Assembly (NCBI GenBank): GCA_014800815.1
Contig: JAAVFI010000028.1
Span: 1-64,000 of the forward strand
Reading direction: 5' to 3'
Length of the DNA: 64,000 bases
DNA from: Bacteroidales bacterium
GTDB taxonomy: Bacteria > Bacteroidota > Bacteroidia > Bacteroidales > Muribaculaceae
A program made the position numbers and the translations under genes. Of this stretch, positions 43,300 to 52,056 are shown piece after piece; within the stretch, counting starts at the first letter, position 1; each line of letters opens with the position of its first letter. The notes beneath the pieces were generated by a model. It saw nothing but the letters and a program-made list of their open reading frames with translations, searched no databases and had not been told where the DNA came from.

Positions 43300-44461
43300 T
43301 CCACGTTCGGGCAAGATTTACTATTTCTCGCATTACATCTTCGGATGCAGACCTCTGTTCTGCTAATGATTCATTAACCGTATCGAAATCTATTTCAGCA
43401 TAGTTGATTTCGCCACCTTTATAGTCATCCTCCAACCGATTTTCCAGACCGACAGAGGATAGATAATCAAAAAGGCGTGAATTATCGGCACTCTCAGAGC
43501 CTCCGGAGTGCTTGACAAATGAATAGAACGGAGTATTCAGATTCGTGCTGAAAGCAGTCCCATGAAACGAATCTGTAAGCACGACAGCTGCATTATCAAT
43601 CAGTCCTACAAATTCACGAGGGCCCACATCAAATAGTAATTTTTTTGATTTCGAGCAGTCTTTCCAGGAAACAGGTATATAATATACCGGCAGATTGAGT
43701 TGCTTCCCGAGCTGCTCGGCATATTTCCTATAGTAATCTCTATGGCCTATAAAATAGCACAGGATATATTTGCCCCGTTCCATCGACGGATTTATGGCTA
43801 TTGTGCGCCATTCATCTGCTGAAATAAGTAATGTGGGGTCTAATACCTTCTTAACATCTCTTCCTGTGACAGTTCTCAGCAATTCCGTACCTGAATTTTC
43901 TCTGCATGAGAGTACACTGAATTTCCTCAGTTTACCTTCAAGTACACTCTTATCTTCATCAGATAGTGAAGTTGTGCCGAGACTTGGGGCATAAGCCGCT
44001 TTCAAGCTATTCTCAGGTGCAAAATCCAAAAACATAGGTGTCAGAGTGTAGCCTCCGGAGACTTTGGGACTCCATGTTTGGTCAGACCCAGTGACATATA
44101 CATCAAATAAAGGAGGATTCTGCTCAAGCTGAGCCTTATCTCTATAGAATTCAGGAGTTATACAGGTAAAATTCTCTCTGAATGCATCAAAGTATTTGGC
44201 CTTCTGATTGAGCTTGGACGAATAGCGATATTTAGTATATATCTCCTTCAAGGAAGTCAAATAATGCAACCCCCGTCTTAACCTTAAACGCAACATCGCT
44301 CCTCTCGATTTATCGAATGGAGCCTGATACCGATAGTTAATCAGGAGACAATCATCATCCGGACTAAGAAATTTAGTAAAAGCCTTCAGGGTTGCATATC
44401 CCTGAAGCATCGACCCGTAATTGATATAATTGAAGTATGTCAGGATTCCGATTCTTATCAT
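43292..44461 (-). CDS. Polysaccharide pyruvyl transferase family protein, copy 1
   Basis: A 389-residue CsaB/WcaK-like protein. It begins IGILTYFNYINYGSMLQGYA and contains VTGSDQTWSP (~125-134) and LTDSFHGTAFS (~303-313), the canonical motifs (copy 2 has FHC instead of FHG). It may add a pyruvate ketal or a related group to a capsule sugar. It is the first gene after the nonulosonate cassette, 16 bases from the nucleotidyltransferase, and is paired with the FrhB-like protein downstream. Confidence 0.85.
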   Translation of the reverse strand: MIRIGILTYFNYINYGSMLQGYATLKAFTKFLSPDDDCLLINYRYQAPFDKSRGAMLRLRLRRGLHYLTSLKEIYTKYRYSSKLNQKAKYFDAFRENFTCITPEFYRDKAQLEQNPPLFDVYVTGSDQTWSPKVSGGYTLTPMFLDFAPENSLKAAYAPSLGTTSLSDEDKSVLEGKLRKFSVLSCRENSGTELLRTVTGRDVKKVLDPTLLISADEWRTIAINPSMERGKYILCYFIGHRDYYRKYAEQLGKQLNLPVYYIPVSWKDCSKSKKLLFDVGPREFVGLIDNAAVVLTDSFHGTAFSTNLNTPFYSFVKHSGGSESADNSRLFDYLSSVGLENRLEDDYKGGEINYAEIDFDTVNESLAEQRSASEDVMREIVNLARTWND

Positions 44462-44477
44462 CGACTTTTATTTAGAA

Positions 44478-45518
44478 TCACTTCATGTGTTTTATGAGTT
44501 CCTGTGCTTTCCTATATTCTTCGGGAGTGCCAATATCGATCCAAAGGCTCGACAGCGGGTATCTGATTACTGTCTGATTTTCATTCACTAAAGCCTCTAT
44601 TAAATCTGTTGCGTTGAATACCTCTCCCTCCGGTATATATGCCAGCGCCTCCTTGCGTATAAGGTAAATGCCGGCATTGGCATATAAATTGTACACCGGT
44701 TTTTCGGAAACGCCTTTGATATTTCGTCCGTCCAAATCAAATATACCATAAGGTATTGATATAGTATACGGTATGGCGGCTGCCGACATCATCGCTCCAT
44801 TTTCCATGAAGTGCAGGTAGAAGTCCTCATAATCAATATTGGTCAACAAATCTGAATTCATTACCAATATTGTATCGTTATGGAATTCTTTAACCAGTCT
44901 AAGGGAGCCTATAGTTCCTAAGAAGCATTCTTCTTCTACACATTGCACCTTAATCCCTCCGGTGGCTGGTTCACAGAAATGCTCTATCAATTGTTCTTTA
45001 AGATAGTTGACAGTCACAGAAATATTACTTACGCCATAGGCTATCAGAGAATCAATATTCTGATCAATAATAGCTTTACCACCCATCTTAAGAAGTGGTT
45101 TGGGCGTTTTGAGAGTGAGAGGCCGAAGTCTTTCGCCCTTACCTCCGGCCATTAGAACGGCATCGACGGGCAAACAAGACTTCCTCTTGGTCAAATCTAT
45201 GACGTCTATTATTTCGTTAGCATCATTAAGATGAGGGACGAGTGTGATGCCTTTCGACCTTATATCTTTTAGAATCGCAATATCAAAGACACCCTTGATA
45301 AATGAGAAGTTTTTGTGCATTACATCCGACACCGGGGTAGATAGTTCAGCGCCTGAGATGAGAGCCCTTCGTATGTCTCCGTCTGTTATGGTGCCCACCA
45401 TACGCCTATTGTCATTCACGACAAAAAGCGTCATAGGTTGAGAATGTAACTTATTTAAAGTTATTAAAGCCTCTATAATAGCTTGATTCTCATTTATGAT
45501 ATAGCGATCGTAACTCAT
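44478..45518 (-). CDS. CBS-domain nucleotidyltransferase (PtmE-like, GlcN/GlcNAc-1-P guanylyltransferase candidate)
   Basis: A 346-residue protein with a CBS pair (~5-115; VGTITDGDIRRALI) joined to a sugar nucleotidyltransferase domain (~118-345; VLMAGGKGERLRPLTLKTPKPLL, FLGTIGSLRLV, NSDLLTNIDYEDF). In Campylobacter the same architecture (PtmE) makes the GDP-glucosamine-type precursor of legionaminic acid, and this gene overlaps the CMP-nonulosonate synthetase by four bases. That supports a legionaminic-type rather than a Neu5Ac product, although the nucleotide cannot be read from sequence. The CBS pair may sense an adenine nucleotide. Confidence 0.82.
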   Translation of the reverse strand: MSYDRYIINENQAIIEALITLNKLHSQPMTLFVVNDNRRMVGTITDGDIRRALISGAELSTPVSDVMHKNFSFIKGVFDIAILKDIRSKGITLVPHLNDANEIIDVIDLTKRKSCLPVDAVLMAGGKGERLRPLTLKTPKPLLKMGGKAIIDQNIDSLIAYGVSNISVTVNYLKEQLIEHFCEPATGGIKVQCVEEECFLGTIGSLRLVKEFHNDTILVMNSDLLTNIDYEDFYLHFMENGAMMSAAAIPYTISIPYGIFDLDGRNIKGVSEKPVYNLYANAGIYLIRKEALAYIPEGEVFNATDLIEALVNENQTVIRYPLSSLWIDIGTPEEYRKAQELIKHMK

Positions 45519-46204
45519 ACCATTTCCTCAGACAATAATAGTTCTGCTATCTTCCAATCAAAGAGGGTATCCAAATCTAATGAATGCAATTCATCCATTT
45601 CATATTTACGGATTCTTTTAAATTCTGATAACTTACTACGTTTAAGAGAGTCCGGATTTATAACGTACACGGCCCCATTGTATTCCCACGCTTTCGGTGC
45701 ATCTTGTCGACGACAATATTCTCCGGAGCCCTTTGAAATTTTAAGAAAGCCTTCACTGTTTTCCTCGAAACAATTGTAGTAAGGATTGGAAGATGCCGGC
45801 TTAACGCTTACAACCATGTCGATATCCGATGAATACAGCGATAATGCTCTCTTCAAATCTTCATTTTGTCTGAAAGGTGATGTAGGTTGAAGCAGAATTA
45901 TCGCATCATATTTAATACCCTTACTTTCATAGAAACTCAGGGCATGAAGAAGTACTTCGTAAGTACCTGCTGTATCTGAAGCGAGTTCGGGCGGTCGTAC
46001 GAAAGGAACTTTCAGACCATATTTCTCGACAACTTCTATTATTTCAGCAGAATCCGTCGTTACGCATATATCCGCATCATCAACAATGGCTCTGGCATTA
46101 TCTATCGCATAGCATATCAACGGTTTGTCACCTAAACGCTTGATATTCTTATGCGGAATACCTTTGCTACCTCCTCGAGCCGGTATTATGCACAATATCT
46201 TCAT
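45515..46204 (-). CDS. neuA/legF-like: Acylneuraminate/legionaminate cytidylyltransferase (CMP-nonulosonate synthetase)
   Basis: A 229-residue NeuA-family enzyme that activates a nonulosonic acid with CTP. The CTP loop IIPARGGSKGIPHKNIK is at residues ~6-22, with LLQPTSPFR (~103-111) and the metal-binding FDWKIAELLL near the end (~216). It overlaps genes by four bases on both sides. Family members that act on sialic, legionaminic and pseudaminic acids share these motifs, so the sugar is inferred from neighbours. Confidence 0.9.
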   Translation of the reverse strand: MKILCIIPARGGSKGIPHKNIKRLGDKPLICYAIDNARAIVDDADICVTTDSAEIIEVVEKYGLKVPFVRPPELASDTAGTYEVLLHALSFYESKGIKYDAIILLQPTSPFRQNEDLKRALSLYSSDIDMVVSVKPASSNPYYNCFEENSEGFLKISKGSGEYCRRQDAPKAWEYNGAVYVINPDSLKRSKLSEFKRIRKYEMDELHSLDLDTLFDWKIAELLLSEEMV

Positions 46205-47382
46205 ATTTCAAAACGAATATCGAAAAAACTCTTAGAGGAATATTTTTCTATTTTATATGTTGTGAGAATGTTCACTATATCCCTCAATGTATCGGGACGA
46301 TAATATGGATTATTTCCTTGCTTGCCGACAAAATCAATAAAATCTTTCGACAGCACAGTGCCAAGCCCTTCCAAGATACTATTTCTGTCGGGAGTACAAT
46401 TGATTATGGTATTTCCTTGCGCTCTTCCTTTTTGCCGGTTTCCGACATTAAGAGTAGGAATCCCAAAAGTAGGGGCCTCTATAATACCACTTGAAGAGTT
46501 TCCAATAATTGCTGTAGAATATTTCATGGCAGTATAGAATCTCTTCCGCCCTAACGATTGAACAACAATTACTTTATCTTCTTTATCGGTAGCCCATTCT
46601 TTAATAGCCGCAGCTATCAGGCGACCGTCAGCATCAGAGTTCGGAAGTGTTATCAACAACTTATAATTGTTCAGCACAGTATCAAGCGCTGACAACATCG
46701 CTGCGATTTGCTCCGAAGCATTGCCGGCTTCCATTGTCACAGGATGATAGGTGACGATCAGGAATTTATCACCAAGACTTCGGCCCAGGCTTTCTTCAAG
46801 TTCCGAAAGAGACAATAATGTCTCCTTTTTTATATTATCGACCCCTAAAGCTCCAACATAGAACACTCTTTCCGGACTCTCGCCCATCTGAATCACACGT
46901 TTGCGATATTCTTCTGTCGAAGTAAAATGGAGGTAAGCCATTTTTGAGATTGCATGGCGAATAAAATCGTCATACGCACCTTCTGTAATTTCACCTCCAT
47001 GTAAATGTGCTATAGGAATTCCTAATATGGAGGCAGCCGAGGCTGCCGCTAACATTTCATAGCGGTCGCCCAATATCACCACAATATCAGGAGAAAGTTC
47101 AGAAAGAGCATCAGAAAGACCAATCAAGGCTAAGCCCATCGATTTGACTGTACCAACTGCTGTGTCACTTGACAGCAACATCTCAACTTTTTTGTCGATT
47201 ACAAACCCATCGGCTTCTATCTCCTTATATGTCAACCCATATTCCGGAGAAAGATGCATATTCATGGCAATGATCTGCAGCGTCACATCAGGATGATTCT
47301 TCAGTTCCTTCATCAAAGAACTAAGAATTCCATATTCAGCTCTCGTACCTGTCAGTATGCAAATTTTGCGTCCTGATATCAT
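46201..47382 (-). CDS. neuC/legG-like: Hydrolysing UDP/NDP-HexNAc 2-epimerase (NeuC/LegG-like)
   Basis: A 393-residue GT-B-fold epimerase that releases ManNAc or 2,4-diacetamido-mannose from its nucleotide. Seen are CILTGTRAEYGILSSL (~8-23), VILGDRYEMLAAA (~97-109), IAHLHGGEITEGAYDDFIRH (~120-139) and the GNSSSGIIEAP loop (~292-302). NeuC versus LegG cannot be separated with certainty; the presence of a 4,6-dehydratase and PtmE-like gene favours LegG. It overlaps the synthase by four bases. Confidence 0.9.
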   Translation of the reverse strand: MISGRKICILTGTRAEYGILSSLMKELKNHPDVTLQIIAMNMHLSPEYGLTYKEIEADGFVIDKKVEMLLSSDTAVGTVKSMGLALIGLSDALSELSPDIVVILGDRYEMLAAASAASILGIPIAHLHGGEITEGAYDDFIRHAISKMAYLHFTSTEEYRKRVIQMGESPERVFYVGALGVDNIKKETLLSLSELEESLGRSLGDKFLIVTYHPVTMEAGNASEQIAAMLSALDTVLNNYKLLITLPNSDADGRLIAAAIKEWATDKEDKVIVVQSLGRKRFYTAMKYSTAIIGNSSSGIIEAPTFGIPTLNVGNRQKGRAQGNTIINCTPDRNSILEGLGTVLSKDFIDFVGKQGNNPYYRPDTLRDIVNILTTYKIEKYSSKSFFDIRFEI

Positions 47383-48395
47383 AATTCAATCAGTTCATCG
47401 GCTCCATAAGTACGTTTGGCAACTTTGCCAAGTACTTCATCATACAGCATAGGAGATATACCTGTACCGGGACGTTTTACTGTTATATTATCTTCCGAAA
47501 AAATTTCACCTTCATTGATAGCCCTTGCCGCAACAATACTTTTACGAGCTACTGCAATATTTTTTCGTTCTGAATCTGTTACTCTTTTTTCTGTATGACC
47601 GATAGCTTCTTCTATATGCCTTATAGAATCAACCATGGCCTTGAGTTCTATAGGATCTAATGATGCCACATGATCAGGCCCGGGCAGCGTTTTATCCAGC
47701 GTGAAATGTTTCTCAATAACTGAAGCACCGAGACTAACTGCAGCCAAAGCTACTTCAATACCTTTAGTATGGTCGCTATAACCTATCTTGGTACCAAAGG
47801 CTTTCTTCAAAGTCTCCATTGCCAGCAGATTTACATCGGAATAGGGAGTGGGATACTCTGTATTGCAATGAAGCAAGGTTATATCTTGCGTAGATAAGCC
47901 TCCTTTATACAGCACATCAACGGCTTGCTCCACTTCTCCTAATGTTGACATTCCTGTCGACATTATAACCGGGACATGCAGATTGGCGATTTTCCGCAAA
48001 TATGGAAGATTTGTAATCTCACCAGAAGGTATTTTCATATAGTCCATTCCAATGGACGCAAGAAAATCAACACTGTCAAGATCGAATGGCGTTGACAAAA
48101 ACTTTATTCCTGATTTTTTGCAATAATCATTTAAAGAGACAAAATCCTGAAACGACAGTTCTAATGATTTAAGCATATTCAGCTGAGAATCATCACCGTC
48201 ATTATAAGACGCCAGATTTTTCTTTTGATACTCAGCCTGCGGAGCATATCGGTTAACTATATTTTGGGCCTTAAAAGTCTGGAATTTAATGTAGTCTACA
48301 CCACAGACATTCGCTGTATCAATCATCTTAATGGCTCTGTCATATGAACCATTATGATTTACTCCGGCCTCAGCTATAATTAAAACTCTATCCAT
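47379..48395 (-). CDS. neuB/legI-like: Nonulosonic acid synthase (NeuB/LegI-like)
   Basis: A 338-residue PEP-dependent synthase that condenses an N-acyl-mannosamine-type sugar with phosphoenolpyruvate to form the nine-carbon acid. The TIM barrel (~1-275) contains IAEAGVNHNGSYDRA, FQTFKAQNIV, LSTPFDLDSVDFL and GYSDHTKGI; the antifreeze-like SAF domain (~280-338) carries VKRPGTGISP. These are the standard NeuB signatures, including the region that binds the metal and PEP. The gene abuts the acetyltransferase with no gap. Product (Neu5Ac versus legionaminate) is inferred from neighbours. Confidence 0.93.
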   Translation of the reverse strand: MDRVLIIAEAGVNHNGSYDRAIKMIDTANVCGVDYIKFQTFKAQNIVNRYAPQAEYQKKNLASYNDGDDSQLNMLKSLELSFQDFVSLNDYCKKSGIKFLSTPFDLDSVDFLASIGMDYMKIPSGEITNLPYLRKIANLHVPVIMSTGMSTLGEVEQAVDVLYKGGLSTQDITLLHCNTEYPTPYSDVNLLAMETLKKAFGTKIGYSDHTKGIEVALAAVSLGASVIEKHFTLDKTLPGPDHVASLDPIELKAMVDSIRHIEEAIGHTEKRVTDSERKNIAVARKSIVAARAINEGEIFSEDNITVKRPGTGISPMLYDEVLGKVAKRTYGADELIEL

Positions 48396-49094
48396 TTATC
48401 TGATTCTTTTTGCAGGAATACCCACATAAGTACCCGCAGTTAGAATATTTTCAGTAAGTACACTGCCGGCACCCAGAATTGTTCTGCCTGAAACAGACAA
48501 GCCATTACTTACAATGGCTCCGCTACCGACAAAAACTCCGTTGCCAATACTGCAATCTCCATTTATTAAGGCTCCGGTAGAGATATGGCTGTAGTCACCG
48601 ATTACTGTATCATGCTCTATGCAAGACAATGTATTTACTATACACCCAACGCCTACGGAAGCGCCGGCATTGACACACGCGTTGTGGAGCACCACAGTTC
48701 CTTCTCCGATATGAGCATACCTGGAGACATTAGCGGTAGAGGCTATCACGGTTCCGAATTGTCCTCCACATTCCTTAATGAATTTATGAAGCTCAATCCT
48801 TCTTTCGGGGTTCTTAATAAAGCCAAGGGTAACGACAAAATCGAAGTCTTCAACGAATTTTGGAATGGAATCGTCACTACCGACAAATCTAATTCCGAGG
48901 CATTCATCTCCCAGAAATTCAGGCATATCAATAATACCTGCAATTTCTACTCCGGAGCTATGAGCCGCCTCGATCACCGATTTGCAGTGACCTCCGCCCC
49001 CTACAAGAATCAACGGCCGTTTCACGTTCTCTATCGAGTTTAAGACTTTATTACATCTTTTGATCGAGGTTCTTTCCCTTTTCCTCGTGCACAA
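48396..49094 (-). CDS. neuD-like: NeuD/PglD/LegH-like sugar O- or N-acetyltransferase
   Basis: A 232-residue hexapeptide acyltransferase with an N-terminal Rossmann-like sugar-binding domain (PLILVGGGGHCKSVIEAA ~27-44). A left-handed helix follows (~105-230; IGEGTVVLHNACVNAGASVG; HDTVIGDYSHISTGALINGD). A likely catalytic His is in CIEHDTVIG (~159). The ATG at 49094 overlaps the dehydratase by 44 bases; a GTG at 49025 would give a protein starting just before the Rossmann motif and no overlap, so the start is uncertain. In LegH-type roles it acetylates the C4 amino group made by an aminotransferase, which is not seen here. Confidence 0.85.
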   Translation of the reverse strand: MCTRKRERTSIKRCNKVLNSIENVKRPLILVGGGGHCKSVIEAAHSSGVEIAGIIDMPEFLGDECLGIRFVGSDDSIPKFVEDFDFVVTLGFIKNPERRIELHKFIKECGGQFGTVIASTANVSRYAHIGEGTVVLHNACVNAGASVGVGCIVNTLSCIEHDTVIGDYSHISTGALINGDCSIGNGVFVGSGAIVSNGLSVSGRTILGAGSVLTENILTAGTYVGIPAKRIR

Positions 49095-50253
49095 AATTAG
49101 GTAAGAAATCTTTCAGACACTCCACAACTTGAGCCTTAGTGAAAGTTCTGTCAGAAAATAGCGTCTCCAGAGATTTTATAAATGATTCAACCTCAGCTTT
49201 CTGGCGATGTTCAGATTTTGTAATGACTCCAAGAGCATTAAATCTTTCACAATCCGATTCTTCTCCGTCGACAACAAACTCTTCGAAATCTTTTTCGCCG
49301 GTTGTATCACTGTTGAAATAGAATACAGGGTAGTCTTTACCGGGCAAATTACCTACTGCAAAGGTCTTGGCGTCTGTATCCGATGAGCATTCATGCTTGC
49401 AATAGCCCATTTCACGGACGAAATCATCACATATCGCCGAGAAGGTTTTCATTGATTTTTCCTCCAGTTTAGGGAAAAATACCTCTCCATTATTGCCCAA
49501 TATGCAGGCGAGCATACATATCTGGCCACTCTCTTCCATAGATACAAAATATCTGCGGACGTCTTTAGGTGCTACAAGCGGTTGATTCTTCATCATTCGA
49601 TCAAAGAAACTTGCAGGAAGTGAGCCATTGGAGAATGCTACATTGGCAAATCTGGCTGTCGTAACTTTAAAATTCGAACGATAAGCCATTATAAGGTCCT
49701 CCATAACCCTCTTTGATGCACCCATTACATTTACAGGATTAGCAGCCTTATCTGTGGAGACACAGAAGAAGTGACGGGGAGGAATCTCACAAAGCAAATC
49801 CAAAAGATGCTTTGCCTTAATTATATTGTTTTTAAGTAACGCTTCTACCGAATACTTGTCTTTTTCGCTACGGACGTGCTTATGTGCAGAAAAATTAGCG
49901 ACAATATCGAATCCTCCGTGATCTCTGAATATATCTTCGAATATTGGATCGGCAAAGTCAAGTGTATACGTCAAATATGTTTCAGGCACCTCGATGTCCG
50001 AACTTGAACGAAGATCTCGAGTAAGTTCTGCCAATCCATTCTCATTGAGATCTATAACAACTAACTTGCCAGGACGAAATTTTAGTACGGCTTTAATAAA
50101 TGAGGAACCTATAGAACCGGCACCACCTATAACCAGTACGGATTTACCCTCTATTTCTTTGGTTAATCTGTCGTGATTACGACAGATATCTTCATTAAAC
50201 AGGCTCGTCTCTCGCTCTATTACAAACCGTTTTACAAACTTATCTAAATCCAT
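49051..50253 (-). CDS. legB-like: Nucleotide-HexNAc 4,6-dehydratase (LegB/CapD-like SDR)
   Basis: A 400-residue cytosolic SDR of the Polysacc_synt_2 type. The NAD motif is VLVIGGAGSIGSSFI (~39-53), followed by DLNENGLAEL, FSAHKHVRSEKD (~121-132) and STDKAANPVNVMGASKR (~167-183), the catalytic region of UDP-GlcNAc (or GDP-GlcNAc) 4,6-dehydratases. It lacks the membrane domain of FlaA1/CapD proteins. As first enzyme of the nonulosonate cassette it would give a 4-keto-6-deoxy sugar. It lies right after UpxY (12 bases). A matching aminotransferase is absent from the window. Confidence 0.87.
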   Translation of the reverse strand: MDLDKFVKRFVIERETSLFNEDICRNHDRLTKEIEGKSVLVIGGAGSIGSSFIKAVLKFRPGKLVVIDLNENGLAELTRDLRSSSDIEVPETYLTYTLDFADPIFEDIFRDHGGFDIVANFSAHKHVRSEKDKYSVEALLKNNIIKAKHLLDLLCEIPPRHFFCVSTDKAANPVNVMGASKRVMEDLIMAYRSNFKVTTARFANVAFSNGSLPASFFDRMMKNQPLVAPKDVRRYFVSMEESGQICMLACILGNNGEVFFPKLEEKSMKTFSAICDDFVREMGYCKHECSSDTDAKTFAVGNLPGKDYPVFYFNSDTTGEKDFEEFVVDGEESDCERFNALGVITKSEHRQKAEVESFIKSLETLFSDRTFTKAQVVECLKDFLPNFVHEEKGKNLDQKM

Positions 50254-50265
50254 AATTTTCTATAT

Positions 50266-50859
50266 TCACACCCTCTCCACATCATTCGGGTCGATGGAGA
50301 CCGTGGCGCCGCCTAGCATCGAGATGCTGACGGTGAGGCGGTGGGTGCCGTCGGAATTTTTCATTATTTCGCCTTCGAGGCCTTGGAAGTGGCCGCGGAT
50401 AACTCTCACATTGTCACGGATTTTATATCGGGTCGGCTCGAAATACACGGGGGTGTCTGACTGGCCTAACATAAATTTCAGTCTGCGGATATCGGTGTCG
50501 GGTACGGTGGCGGCGGGGGCGTTGAGGGTGCCGGTGTTGGCGCTCCTGTTGACCATAAACCTGCTGATATATGGCAGTGAGACTATTTCGCGACGCTGCT
50601 TCTCGGTGGTGCGGATGAATACTACCGACGTTATTACGATACGGTCGATCATTTTGCGCTTGCCGTTCTTCCATACATGCATCTCTTTTTGGGAGGCGAC
50701 AAAGCTTTCGTAGCCGAGTTTCTGCAGTTTTTCCGACACGGATTTCTCGTGCCGCGGACCGACTACAGCCACGTACCATTTGGCTTCCGGTAAGCCTACG
50801 GCGCCGTCAGTGCTCAAGGGCTCTGCCGTAACACGATTGGTTATCAATCCTTTAGACAT
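50266..50859 (-). CDS. upxY-like: UpxY-type NusG-like transcription antiterminator
   Basis: The ATG at 50859 is chosen (197 residues); a TTG at 50892 would leave almost no leader after the promoter. The NGN domain (~25-125) contains WYVAVVGPRHEKSVSEKLQKLGYESF, and the KOW domain (~140-195) contains DNVRVIRGHFQGLEGEIM. In Bacteroides, UpxY proteins sit first in capsule operons and prevent early termination in the leader. No UpxZ-like partner gene follows. It probably controls expression of all 19 downstream genes. Confidence 0.92.
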   Translation of the reverse strand: MSKGLITNRVTAEPLSTDGAVGLPEAKWYVAVVGPRHEKSVSEKLQKLGYESFVASQKEMHVWKNGKRKMIDRIVITSVVFIRTTEKQRREIVSLPYISRFMVNRSANTGTLNAPAATVPDTDIRRLKFMLGQSDTPVYFEPTRYKIRDNVRVIRGHFQGLEGEIMKNSDGTHRLTVSISMLGGATVSIDPNDVERV

Positions 50860-50913
50860 TTTTAATATAGTCTCAGTGACAATGGCTGTCAAACAAAATA
50901 TTTATAACTCTCA

Positions 50914-50943
50914 CAAAGTTACGAATTTATTCCTACACTCAAT
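50914..50943 (-). promoter_or_regulatory. Capsule operon promoter
   Basis: On the minus strand TAACTTTG (50914-50921) is a full -7 match; ATTG (50940-50943) 18 bases upstream resembles the -33 element. The start site would be near 50907, leaving a leader of about 48 bases before the UpxY ATG. I saw no inverted repeats around it that would mark an invertible promoter. Confidence 0.65.
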
Positions 50944-51046
50944 TACTCGGTGTTAATTTTTCTCAACAATTTTTTGATAAGAAAATGTTACAGCGCGCCG
51001 AGGGGCTTATTCTCAATTCATTGGCTTAATTCTGCTATATTATTAC

Positions 51047-51054
51047 TATTTTTG
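51047..51054 (+). promoter_or_regulatory. -7 promoter element of the GNAT gene
   Basis: TATTTTTG matches TAnnTTTG and lies 37 bases before the ATG at 51092. A TTG at 51021-51023 is 23 bases upstream, longer than the usual spacing, so only the -7 is secure. It is divergent from the capsule promoter. Confidence 0.55.
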
Positions 51055-51091
51055 CACTCTAATTCATCAAAACTCTTAATTTTAGCGGTTT

Positions 51092-51940
51092 ATGGAAATA
51101 CGGTCTCTCGGCAATATTGATTTTGATACTCTTTTCGAGGCTTTTGAGAGTGCTTTTGGCGACTATGCGGTTAAGTTTGAGAAGGAGGAGGTGCGGGCGA
51201 TGCTCGTAAGGCGCGGTTTCAATCCCAATCTTTCGTTCGGGGCTTTCGACGGCGACAGACTTGTGGCTTTTATCTTCAACGGCACGGGGATGTTTGAGGG
51301 TGTGCCGACGGCTTATGATACCGGTACGGGTACTGTGAGCGGGTATCGCGGACGCGGTCTGGCAAAGGAGATTTTCAGCTATGCCCTACCCTACTTGCGC
51401 GAGGCGGGCATCAGGCAGTATGTTCTTGAGGTGCTTCAGGACAATGAGCGGGCTATCTCGGTATATCGTGCGGCGGGGCTTGGCGTGCGCCGTGAACTCA
51501 AATGTTTCAGGCAGGAGAAAGCCAAGGTAGCGGTATCGCGATTTGCCGACGAATCGGTGACGGTGAAAGTCATCGGGACCGATGAGGTGCTGAGGCATAG
51601 GGATTTCTGCGACTTCAAGCCTTCGTGGCAGAACACCGGCGAGTCGATAGTGCGGGCCGGTAATTCGGTGATATGCATCGGCGCGTATTCAGCCGGCGAA
51701 CTCGCGGGCTACTGCGTATTCGACCCGGCGACGGGCGATATCACTCAGATAGCCGTCGGTGGGCAGCATCGCAATCGTGGCATCGGGAGTCGTCTCTTAG
51801 CCGAGACTGTTGCCCGCATAAGGTGCGAGGGTATAAAGGTGCTGAATGTCTGCGAGAGCGACACTTCGCTGGCCAAGTTCCTGATTTCGCACAATATACC
51901 CGAGAGTCTCTGCCAATATGAGATGAGCATGCAGATATAG
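51092..51940 (+). CDS. GNAT-family N-acetyltransferase, tandem GNAT domains
   Basis: A 282-residue protein with two GNAT folds. The acetyl-CoA loops are seen in both: VSGYRGRGLAKEIFSYALPY (~86-105) and VGGQHRNRGIGSRLLAETV (~225-243). The first half also has LQDNERAISVYRAAGLGVRR. The natural acceptor (protein, amine or antibiotic) cannot be deduced. It is monocistronic, divergent from the capsule operon and followed by a 116-base gap. Confidence 0.85.
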   Translation: MEIRSLGNIDFDTLFEAFESAFGDYAVKFEKEEVRAMLVRRGFNPNLSFGAFDGDRLVAFIFNGTGMFEGVPTAYDTGTGTVSGYRGRGLAKEIFSYALPYLREAGIRQYVLEVLQDNERAISVYRAAGLGVRRELKCFRQEKAKVAVSRFADESVTVKVIGTDEVLRHRDFCDFKPSWQNTGESIVRAGNSVICIGAYSAGELAGYCVFDPATGDITQIAVGGQHRNRGIGSRLLAETVARIRCEGIKVLNVCESDTSLAKFLISHNIPESLCQYEMSMQI

Positions 51941-52020
51941 TTCATCGGTGAGAATCAGTTGTTTATCGACATATTAAGGCTGTTTATCTATACTACCCGT
52001 TCAGGCGAGATTATTATACC

Positions 52021-52028
52021 TATCTTTG
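52021..52028 (+). promoter_or_regulatory. -7 promoter element of the Spy-like gene
   Basis: TATCTTTG matches TAnnTTTG, 28 bases before the ATG at 52057. A clear -33 TTTG is not present at the expected distance. Confidence 0.55.
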
Positions 52029-52056
52029 CGGCAACAACATCGAAAACATCACAGAT

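Noticed and set aside
31157-50859. CRISPR, transposase or phage genes within the variable capsule block
   Set aside because: None found. All frames of real size are accounted for by capsule functions; the recombinase lies outside the operon.
50860-51091. Invertible promoter of the capsule operon
   Set aside because: I looked for inverted repeats flanking the TAACTTTG promoter and saw none of convincing length; only A/T-rich partial matches occur.
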